DNA from: Lytechinus variegatus
Taxonomy: Eukaryota; Echinodermata; Echinoidea; Temnopleuroida; Toxopneustidae
Length of the DNA stretch: 64,000 bases
Assembly (NCBI RefSeq): GCF_018143015.1
Contig: NC_054740.1
Coordinates: forward strand, 71,197,856 to 71,261,855
Direction of reading: 5' to 3'
Shown here: positions 54,946-64,000 of the stretch, piece by piece
Numbering within the stretch: the stretch's first letter is position 1
Layout: every line of letters starts with the position of its first letter
Position numbers and translations under genes: made by a program
Notes under the pieces: generated by a model
What the model was told of the DNA's origin: nothing
Database searches by the model: none
Seen by the model: only the letters and a program-made list of their open reading frames with translations

Positions 54946-56960
54946 ATAGCTGTTCATTGTAGTTTGGCGGGTATTTTCAATAGATTTCCTATGTTGTAGA
55001 ATCCGTCTTCGCTGCTTTTGCGAAAACTCGCTGCCTCCATTCTGCGACAATTCGAATATTTCATTCGGTAGGGCCTAGGCTGTAAAAGTATTTCAACTTC
55101 GCTTTCCGTTCCCGTCCTCGAATAGATCATTTCAACTTGCACGCGCTCACATTTGAACGATTGAACCCGTTCATATTGAATGAATCCTCTTATACATTAT
55201 TAATGAAGATTAAAGATGCTCTTTTCCCATAGTATACACTACAGATGTTAAAAATTCATAATGTAGGGGACTTAATATATTCTAAACTTATTGAATGTGG
55301 GTCCAATTCTACTGATTTTATAACATGATTTTTTTTAATTGATATAATTTCATTTCGAAATGTCCATGGCTTTATTCTCGTTTTACCCATGTACCCATCT
55401 TAAGCCTACTTCAATATGAACAATCAATGGTAAGGAAGCTATTATGGTGCAGATACTTGACTGTTATTTGTATACTAAACTGAACGATATCATAGGCATT
55501 GTCTTTGATTTTATACGGTACATAATATTTTGATTTTCTATTCTATTTCTGTCTCCCTTTCTCAGCTAGAAACGTTAATTGTTTATCCTTCATTTTATCA
55601 TTCTCTTCATTGTCCTTCACTCTATCGTTGTCCCTTGTTACCGAAACCACAATTTGCTAAACATTGATGTACCATTTCCGTGTAGTTCTGAAATACCGAT
55701 ACAAAGATAGAATGGATATTTGTTTTTTTTTCTTATTATGCGACATCAGTTACTTGAGAAATACCACGTTCAGACGATTTCTAATACCGTTTTCAGAAAC
55801 TCGTGATTTTTGGTCTGCATGATGCATCAGGCCCCCACTAAAAGATTTCGCATCACAAGCGTTCAGTAAAGTTCTGTAGCAGAGCCGTGCTACTTCATTT
55901 CTGCGCTAAGTTTTACGATGGCGCTGGTCTGGCGGCTTATAAAAGCAGCACCAAAATAGCCCAGCCATTCATAAACTCAAATTTTTACGACTTATATCCC
56001 GGACCTGGTATGGACCAGCGAGTTACCGAAAACGGTATTAGACTAAATAGTTTATACACTTGTGATTTTCTTTTGCCCAAGAAGTGGATTAATAACTAGA
56101 CCGATAAATAGGTCTATTTCTGTCAGGGATAGGCTCTGCTCCACGAAGACTTCGTCTGGCTCTATCAGAAACAGCGGATATATCGGTTTAATTCCCAACA
56201 TGACTTTTTGACCAAACTCAGTGTTGGATATACCGCAGTCGGTCCCGCGGACCTCGGTGCGGTATATCGATTTGGTCTTCTCGCTCATCGTTCATTATTT
56301 GGCCCTGCATGCACGCGATTACGTGAATTATTTGTATACTGTACACAGTGTTTCCTTAGTTCCAAAATAAATTTCCCGAAAACTGAATCCCAAATTTCCT
56401 GAAATTCATAAATGTTTCGTAGAATTTTCAAGTTTGATTTTAAACAAAAATCGGGCAATAATACAGCGAGCCTAATTTTGGTCCGGGTGTCCAGAATCAA
56501 GGAATTTAGATGTGATCTCCGCCCCCTAGAAATAGCGCTTTTCGCTCAGCGACTCCGAATAAATCCTACAACGCTACGAATCCAATGAAAATGCCAATAA
56601 ATCGCAATGAATTCTTTATATTTTTTTGTCCGACGTTTCAGAAGCAACAAAAAATCGCAAAATAGCATGAAGGCCGTTTGACAGTATTCGTTACAAAAAT
56701 CGTCTGCGTAGCTGTTGCCATGGTTTTGAAAACTCAATTGTTAGACAGGTCGATGCTTTTACTTTAAATTTCATTCAATCGCGCAAGGGTATACGTCTCA
56801 GTTCCTCTTGTAGGATTATGCTTTAGGTGCTGAGACTGCTGTGATTGGCGTCAGGCCATTCGCAATTATGGGACATTTGCACGTGATCATGGCAGTCAGT
56901 AGGCAGGTCCAAAAAAGGGGCTTCTTTTATTCAAGTGATATTCATGACCAGAGAGGTTTT
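54946..56960. other. No gene seen
   Basis: Unique-looking AT-rich DNA with a few short inverted motifs (for example ACCGATA and TATATCGGT near 56100-56240). A GC-richer patch near 56130-56300 gives open frames on both strands without domains. Confidence 0.4.
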
Positions 56961-57275
56961 GCATATTAAATGAGCTTGATGCGGACCAAAAACCTCTTTT
57001 AATTCGGTCATTCTTTTAGGTCATGTGTTTGAATTTATTCAAAGATTTTGTAATCATGGTAATGTAGGTGAAACTTTTGATATAAATGAGCCAAAATTAT
57101 TTTTAGATCATGAAAAACTGAATACCTCTGCTTTGAAATGGTATAGGTTATCTGTATCTACAAACTCATACATACTTAAGTGCTGCTCTGTTTAATCATG
57201 TAAATAGCTTGTTGATTCGTTTGATGTACATTGTAATTTATGATTTGATCAATAAACTTTGAAAGAAAAAAAAAA
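56960..57275 (+). mobile_element. Retroposed 3' end with poly(A)
   Basis: AATAAA at 57251-57256 is followed nine bases later by a run of 11 A (57265-57275). Upstream, a stop-free stretch of about 50 codons (GNVGETFDINEPKLFLDHEK...) ends at TAA near 57196. This looks like the 3' end of a retroposed transcript or LINE, truncated at its 5' side. Source not recognised. Confidence 0.4.
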
Positions 57276-57304
57276 GATGGTGTACATTTCAAAACAAGAA
57301 TGGG

Positions 57305-57587
57305 TGTAATCGGGTTACGATCACTTTCTTTCATTGGTCAAGTACATTAAGCAGCTTGAAAACAAGAACACTACACTCTGATTGGTCAAAGAGACCACAT
57401 AACGGTTCCAGTGCTGGAATCACGGCAAGATCACACTTCCCATGTGGTAATTTCATCAAAGTACCCGCGCTTGTTGTTTTGAAGCCTTATCCAGCCAATC
57501 AGAACTATTGATTTCATGCTAGTCCAAAATTTTGGAAATCTCATCTTGTACCTTGTTAGGAAAAGTATGATCTTGACCCGATTAAAA
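57305..57587. mobile_element. Possible short TIR element
   Basis: TGTAATCGGGTTACGATCA at left and the complement of ATGATCTTGACCCGATTAAAA at right, 283 bp. The CATTGGTCAAG/CCAATCAGAAC motifs inside also lie inverted. No target duplication defined. Confidence 0.45.
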
Positions 57588-58783
57588 GGTGACATCGTGA
57601 GAAAATACGGAAATTCAGCTTTGTGGTGATAAAGATATCTTTGAGGCTCAAAAAAAAAGAAAATAAATCATATCGCAGACAACAGTAAAAAGTAGCTTTG
57701 CATGCACGTAGTTAAAACTTGCTTGGAGCTATCATTCGCTCTTTTTGCGCTTTTGATAAAAAATCGCATTATTCATGAATATTGATATATCAGTCATTCC
57801 TATTTCTTTACGAATGTTATTCCAGGTATAATTTCAATTCATTTGGAAACGAAATAATCATCTCTAGAAATTATGAACATGCATGCTACCCAATGTTAGC
57901 ATTTTCAAAAAGATACCAGCGCCATCTCGTGTTCAGGCGTAATTCAATCTCATTTTGTCGCTAAATCCATGAAGGGCCATACCATCATGCACATTGTAAC
58001 ATGAAGTATTGAGATGCAGCTCTCAGATAGTATGAAATAGAACAGAGGCCAAGCGAATTCTCTCATGATTGTGATTCTTACAATGTATGGGGGATATTCT
58101 AGGGTGCAATAATCTGAAATTACTGCAGGCATCAAAAAACGGTTTGTCATAATTTTTTTGGGCTCGACTTTTGAATTTTTGTTCGTTGCGACTGAAGATC
58201 TTCAAAATGCAAAGGGCGTGATAAATAAGAAAAGTATGGCAACAAAATCTGAAGGTGCTCATTGTTAATAGATTTTCATCACACGTTAATTTCGCTCACC
58301 CTTTTTTTTAGAGTAAACATTATACCTGTAAGGTTGATTATTGGACCATCTTTCCCTTTAGAAACAAGTTTTATTTTAGAATTGTCAAAGGAATATCACA
58401 CTAAGATTGTCGCTGCTCAGCCAAACATAACAGAAAAAAATGTTATGTTTGCATTTTGAATAAAATTGAAAGTCCTATGGACCGAGAACAATATCATGAG
58501 TATTGGTAATATCAGAGGTCAACAAGATTAATTCGTTTCTTATCACTTTTCTATTTTCTTTCCCATTTACTCTGTTTACTCTCTCTGTTTTTATTTTTTA
58601 TTTTGCTCTTACCCTTCCTTTTCCTGTTTTTAGTTATCCCATATCTTACATTTAAATTCCCTGAATCCCCCTCTATCTATTTAATTATATCTTTATTAAT
58701 GTTTCTGATTGATAATTTTCCTTTCCTCTTCTGCTTTATTCATTTCCTTTTTTCCATCTAACCTCTTTTCCTGTTTTTCTTTT

Positions 58784-59900
58784 TGTCTCGCTTGCATAGC
58801 AGAGCGACACTATAACCATAGGCGCCGCTTTTTCAACAGCGACTGCGGCGGCGTCGTCAACATCGAAATGATGACCAAGGTTAAAGGAGAATGAAACCTT
58901 TGGAATAAGATAGCTTGTGTGAAAACAGAAAAATCAAAGAAACAGATCGACGAAAGTTTGAGAAAAATCGGACAAATAATAATGAAGTTATGAGCATTTG
59001 CATATTGTGATGACTAATGTTATGGAGATCCTCAAATTGGCAATGTGACAAAGATGTGTGATGTCACTTATGAATAACTCTCCTCATTGCTTTAGTATAT
59101 ATTTTACTAAAATTTTACTTTTATCACATCTGTCAGTAGATCATGTGTTCTTTCTATAGGAGGGCATGTAATACAGATTTTTAAAGAATACATCATGGAT
59201 AGAGAGTTTGTATCACCAACAGAAAAAGCAAAAAGGTACATTTTGAGGGTATTTTGTAGTCCATCAAAGGGAAAGTTGTTCACATGTGACATCACACATC
59301 CTTGTTGCATTGCCAATGGGAGGATCTCCATAGCATTAGCGATTGCAATATTCAAATGCTCATAACTTTCTCATTATTTGTCCGATTTTTCTCAAACTTT
59401 CTTTATTCTTATTCTTTGATTTTTCTGTTTCGACACAAACCTATACTTATTGCAAAGGTTTCATTCCCCTATAAGTTTCAAAATACCATCATAACGTAGA
59501 AAGTATATAAACTTATTTCATGTAACTTAGGCATAAGAATAATAAGCTATCACCGATTATTTTGCAAGAGTTTTAGGTTAGATTACCAAGGTCAAAGGTA
59601 ATTTAGGGTTCATGAACTTTGAACGTGTTTGGGGTATCAACATTGACCAAGTTTAAGTTCTTGAAATGTCATCATAACTTTGAAAGTTTATGGATCTATT
59701 TCATAAACAATAGACAGTGTAATCGGGTATTACTGATCGCTGCGCACGTGTCGTCGGTCACATGATTAAGGTCAACGTTTAAATCTTAACCAGGGTCAAG
59801 GTTTTTTAAACTAAGACATGATCATATTTTTTTAAAATACATGTCAATCTCCTACGATGTATACGTAACCAATTTTTTTGCACGCAATATATAGTGTATG
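58784..59900. repeat. GTCTCGC(C/T)TGCATAGCAG repeat, copy 1
   Basis: Begins GTCTCGCTTGCATAGCAGAG, then GGCGCCGC and GCGGCGGCGTCGTCAACATC, and continues with AAGGTCAAAGGT/CATGAACTTTGAAC units. A palindromic MITE interrupts it. The family occurs again at 61185 and, as units, at the right edge. Confidence 0.7.
58883..59471. mobile_element. Palindromic MITE nested in repeat copy 1
   Basis: Left AAAGGAGAATGAAACCTTTG, right complement of CAAAGGTTTCATTCCCC. Arms pair over more than 120 bp including GTTTGAGAAAAATCGGACAA. Removing it restores CAAGGTTAAGTTTC as in copy 2; the target is TA or TTA. Confidence 0.85.
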
Positions 59901-60366
59901 GATGCTTTGGCTGGGTTTCCCGGTCGCCATATAATTGAAATAGAAAAAAAATATTTGATAAACTTCATAATACCATTTGCTTGGAAGCGCTTCACAGAGT
60001 TACTATGGGAACAGATTGAACTTGGGTGTGATGGACTTGGACCGAAACAACGAATTTATATGGTAATTATCATATCGCATATTCAACGTCATATAGGAAC
60101 ATTGCCGTAAATACTACTTGTCTTAATTCTCAAAGTTTCATTTTGCTTAGTGAGAAGACTTGGCTCATAACAAACTACAAACTAGAATTGATGGTCTGTT
60201 CTTAAAAGAGAATGCTGATAGAATTTCTTTAAATCGAATAGCACTTGGCGCGTTTTAGATGTCTAAACGTTATAGTACTTATTGTATCTCCCGAAAATAT
60301 TTCGGAGGATACTGTGGATTTGGTTTCGACGCGCCGCCGCGTCCGTCGTCGCAGAGATTTTTGTTT

Positions 60367-60660
60367 GTGAGCGCTCTACCAGCTGCATTTTTTCTCCGAT
60401 CGTCTTCGAATGTGGCATGAAGGTCCATTATGCTAAAGCAAGGCCGCCTATCAATTTTGTTGTGGGCGGAGACATTGCCATGGTAACGAGTTTTTGTGGA
60501 AATAGAGATAACCTTGTGAGCGCTCTACCAGCTGCATTTCTTCTTCGAACATCTTCAACTGTGGCTTGAAGGTGCATTAAGCAAAACTGCCTATTGATTT
60601 TGGTGTGGATTGAGACATGGTTGCCTTGGTAACTATATTTTTGTCGAAAATTTGGTAAAG
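60367..60660. repeat. Direct repeat, two units of 146 bp
   Basis: GTGAGCGCTCTACCAGCTGC occurs at 60367 and 60513. Each is followed by a CTTCGAA block, a GTGGCATGAAGGT/GTGGCTTGAAGGT block and a GACAT(T/G)G block. Not coding. Confidence 0.75.
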
Positions 60661-61184
60661 CCTTTAACTTCTGTTTTTTTTTCAGTTTGTCATAACAGCA
60701 CACAAAAGCAATATTAGAAGGTAAAGCGAATAAAGTGGGTGGGGGAATCATGGTAAAAATCAAAGAGAGTGTTACCAATAACTATGACAAACCTATGAAT
60801 CATGCTTACTTCATTCCAAGGTACATGTATCATAATATCATGCTGTTCCCATATAGAAAGTGTGTCATAGCAGTTGGCACACGGAAGCAATATGTTTACA
60901 AAATATATCCAGATTACTCTATAATTGTAATCCCCAATAGCTGCTACTGGACAATAATTCTGCACCGTCACGCTGCTGCGTCATATTATTGTCATAAAAG
61001 TTGGTACCCACAGGCAAAATATGGGCAGGGTCATTGTTGTCATGTTGCTTGTATTCATTTGTCAAATTTCTGTGTGAGCTCTATATGTCGCAATGATGGA
61101 TGATGCGGTGGGTTCGGCAGATACATGTGCTCGGTCGCGCGACCCGCCGAGCATCTTTAGTTCAAAAGTATGATTTGGGGTTTT

Positions 61185-61575
61185 TGTCTCGCCTGCATAG
61201 CAGAGCGAGACTATAGGCACCGCTTTTCCGATGGCGGTGGCGTCGTCAGCATTGAAATCTTTACCAAGATTAAGTTTTTGAAATGTCATCATGACTTAAA
61301 ATGTGTTCATGAAACTTGAACATAAAAGTAATAAAATATAAGTAAACATCTTGCCCGAGTTTAAGGTCACATGACTGAGGTCAAAGGTCATTTACGGTCA
61401 ATGACCTTAGACCATGTTGTGTGAATCAATATCGGAATCATAACCAAGGTTAAGTTTTTGAAATATCATAACTTGAAAATTTAATACACATACGGGTAAA
61501 AATGTATCACTGAAGATTCTGCCTAAGTTTCAGGTCTCATGACTAAGTTCAGAGGTCACTAAAGCAAGGTTTCCA
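61185..61575. repeat. GTCTCGC(C/T)TGCATAGCAG repeat, copy 2
   Basis: GTCTCGCCTGCATAGCAGAG, GGCACCGCTTTTCCGATGG, GGTGGCGTCGTCAGCATTG, then two units with AAGGTTAAGTTTTTGAAAT and TGACTGAGGTCAAAGGTC. Uninterrupted, unlike copy 1. Confidence 0.75.
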
Positions 61576-61584
61576 CTTTAGCGA

Positions 61585-61935
61585 GTTAACATTGCGAGTT
61601 ATGGCGAGTTATTGCGAGTTGCCAAAATGAGGCACTCGCGATAACTCGCATAAAGCTCACCATGAAACTCGGGATGACTCGGGACAACTCGGCATGGCTC
61701 GGCGGAGCTCGTTCAAGCTCGGGACAACTCTCCTTGAAGTCGTGAGCAGTTTCAAAATTTTTGAACATGTTCAAAAATTTTGCTAACTCGCTGTAACTCG
61801 TGCTGAACTCACCTTAACTCGTTATATACTCGCAATTGCTTGTAAAAAACTCGAGATAAACTCGTAATAACTCGTAATAACTCGTAATAACTCGCCACAT
61901 CTGAGTATACGCGAGTGCGTTCCGAGTTCTCTAGA
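61585..61935. repeat. ACTCG/CGAGT-rich cluster
   Basis: About 35 occurrences of ACTCG or its complement in 350 bp. The left 70 bases carry only the complement form (GCGAGTTATTGCGAGTT) and the rest mostly the forward form (ATAACTCGTAATAACTCG), so the segment can fold back. Origin unknown. Confidence 0.7.
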
Positions 61936-61973
61936 GCGAGATACGAGCATTGCGATCGTGTTACGATCACTTA

Positions 61974-62275
61974 ATTCTCTTTACAATGATACCATGCTTG
62001 TTATGACCATGCCATTACGAAAAGAGTAGGATTCAAAAGTGTTAGATGAAGTCTGAATTGAAAAGCTGCAAAACGAGCAAAAAAGTTTGAAAATCTGAGT
62101 TTGGCCACTAATTTCTCCCAATTCCAAATTTTACACAGTGCATATTTGATATTTTTCAAAAGATCAGTTGATTCTCTTTACAATGATAACATGCTTGTTA
62201 TGATCATGCCATCAAAAAAGAGCAAAATTCAAAAGTGATGGATGAGGTCTGAATTGAAAAGCTGCAAAACTAGTA
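61974..62275. repeat. Direct repeat of about 100 bp, 197-bp period
   Basis: ATTCTCTTTACAATGATA at 61974 and 62171, each continuing to CTGAATTGAAAAGCTGCAAA with about 85-90% identity by eye. Confidence 0.75.
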
Positions 62276-62989
62276 GAAATAGTCATGAATGGTCAATACA
62301 GAACATGATTCTTTTGTCTGTGTCAATAGAGATGAAAATCCATTCAAATCAAGCCCCTGCTTCTTCATTTCTTGTTTTGTTGTGGTTTATGTTGGTTTAT
62401 TTGTTATGTGTTTGCTTGTGCAGAGGAGTGTTTGATTCCATTTTAATGTTGATTTTAAGGTACATGAAAGCAAAAGACTGACCGCTAGGAAATCACCATG
62501 GAAGAAAAGAACAGTGACTTTCAATATTGTGTCATTTTGCAACTTTTGAATTTTGACCTTGCCCCACATTTAAAGGCACTGCACCTCCATGTGAAGCATA
62601 ATCATATCATGTAGGGTATCAATTTTAAAAGAAATTAATGATCTATTGATATTGATTACTCATTGAAAAACCGAGGAGGGATTATCGATCAAAATCAGAT
62701 TTCCGAACTTTTTTTGAGGAGTAAAATCGAGAGCACATTTTAACTGACCCACGCATGTACACGTACTTTTAAAAAGGCTGTTGTCACTCCATTATTACAA
62801 CTACCAACAAATAAGGAGAGAAATATGCCTCGACCCAAAAGATCCACGAGTTGTGGCCATTCAGGTCGGAAAACTCCGCAAGAAGATGTCATTCAAACAA
62901 GGGTAGAAGTAGAATAAGTGGAGGAAGAGACAATTGAAACGGAAGAGGAGGCCAATGACGAGCAGAGCCAGGTAAAAGAACAAGACACA

Positions 62990-64000
62990 CTAAACATTCA
63001 TATAGTATAATGATACAATACTACGTTCATTGATAATAAATGACATTTGACCTTGATCATGTGACCTAAGACTTGTCAGTGATACTTGATTACTCTTATG
63101 TCCAAGTTTTATGAACTAGATCCATACACTTTCAGAGTTATGCCATTCAACGAATACCCCCCAACATATTGCCAAAGTCCATTGGCCATATGACCTTGGT
63201 CATGTGGCCTGAAACTCGCACATGATATTCAGTGATACTTGATTAATCTTATATCCAAGTTGATGAATCATATCCATAAACTTTAAAAGTTATGATGGTA
63301 ATTCAACAAATACCCCCAATTGGCCAAAGTTCATTGGCCTTAAATGACCTTTGACCTTAGTCATGTGACCTGAAACTCGCACAGGATGTTCAGTAATACT
63401 TAATTACTCTTATATCCAAGATTCATGAATGAGATCTATAAACATTCAAAGTTATGATGGTAATTCAACAGATCACCCGAACATCACCAAAGTTCACTGA
63501 CCTTTGATCTTGGACATGTGACCTGAAATTCGCACAGGATGTTCAGTGAGACTTGATTACTCTTATGTTCAAGTTTCATGAATCAGATTCATCAACTTTC
63601 AAAGTTATAATGGTAATTTAACAAATACCCCCAAATTGGCCAAAGTCCATTGACCCTATATGGCCTTTGACCTTAGTCATGTGACTTGAAACACAAGCAA
63701 GGTGTTTAGTAATACTTTAATAAACTTATGTTTAAGTTTCATGAACTAGGTTTATATATTTTCTAAGTTATGATGACATTTCAAAAACTCAACCGTAGGT
63801 TAAGATTTTGATGTTGATTCCCCCAACATGGTCTAAGTTCATTGACCCCAAATGACCTCTGACCTTAGTCTTGTGACCTGAAACTCAATCAGGATATTAA
63901 GTAATGCTTGATTAACCTTATGGCAAAATTTCGTGAACTAGGTCTATATATTTTCTAAGTTATGATGTCATTTCAAAAACTTAACCTTCGGTTAAGATTT
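62990..64000. repeat. Tandem array, about six units of about 165 bp, open at the right edge
   Basis: Unit landmarks: ATGACCTTTGACCTTAGTCA, TGTGACCTGAAACTCGCAC, TTGATTACTCTTAT, AAGTTTCATGAA and AAGTTATGATGG. It is related to the inner part of the GTCTCGC repeat at 61185, so it is probably the satellite portion of the same element. Continues beyond the window. Confidence 0.85.

Noticed and set aside
57020-57200. Small protein-coding gene
   Set aside because: Stop-free for about 50 codons but without start or splice context, and followed by AATAAA and a genomic A-run, so a retroposed fragment is more likely.
60735-61103. Open frame of 122 codons on the + strand
   Set aside because: No recognisable domain and odd composition; overlaps a long antisense frame; no splice or promoter support.
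62990-64000. CRISPR-like or regulatory array
   Set aside because: Units of about 165 bp diverge gradually with no conserved-repeat/variable-spacer pattern; an ordinary eukaryotic tandem repeat.
1-64000. LTR retroelement, Polinton or other capsid-bearing element
   Set aside because: I saw no paired long direct repeats of LTR type and no polymerase, integrase or capsid-like reading frame.

Overview
The window looks like a piece of an echinoderm nuclear genome, most likely a sea urchin. It is AT-rich, has small phase-matched exons in long introns, and is packed with palindromic MITEs and other repeats of types I associate with echinoid genomes (TIRs such as GGGATGGTC, AAGGGGAAAGTTCACC and GGGGCCCGTTGCAG, and the GTCTCGC(C/T)TGCATAGCAG repeat). 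The species assignment is inference.

The first 47.6 kb hold a tandem array of four paralogous genes, all on the + strand, spaced about 12-14 kb apart. They encode single-pass membrane proteins with a signal peptide, two CUB domains that lack the usual cysteines, a Thr/Ala/Ser-rich stalk, a transmembrane segment and a tyrosine-rich cytoplasmic tail. Gene A (899-2801) enters from the left and only its 3' exons are here. Gene B (7894-15953), gene C (21644-29654) and gene D (33913-47600) appear complete by hand-built exon models, with conceptual proteins of about 542, 533 and 586 residues. Every ectodomain exon is phase 1-1, so exons can be added or lost without a frameshift. The copies do differ this way: C has two stalk exons, B one, and D has one stalk exon plus a short linker exon.

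A, B and C share one transmembrane/tail module with about ten conserved tyrosines. Gene D carries the same ectodomain joined to an unrelated transmembrane/tail module with different intron phases. Gene A combines a D-type linker exon with the A/B/C-type tail. Between B and C the CUB exons differ mostly at amino-acid-changing positions, while nearby intron is almost identical. I infer a lineage-specific, diversifying receptor family, possibly in recognition or immunity; no ligand or function can be read from the sequence.

The intergenic blocks (2802-7893, 17104-21643, 29655-33912) are mutually alignable and mosaic. They differ by MITEs, microsatellites and small deletions. The transposons partly shape the genes: a 1.24-kb TIR element with a nested MITE sits inside the last exon of gene B and replaces its C-terminus; a 1.63-kb Helentron-like element lies in B's last intron; and the 7.9-kb intron of D holds a mariner-type element, a 3.5-kb TIR element with a TTTATGCAAATT satellite, and a tRNA-Thr-type SINE.

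From 47.6 kb to the end I see no convincing gene, only repeats: a TCTA tract bounded by a 71-bp identical inverted repeat, G-rich palindromes, nested MITEs and, at the right edge, a tandem array of units of about 165 bp.
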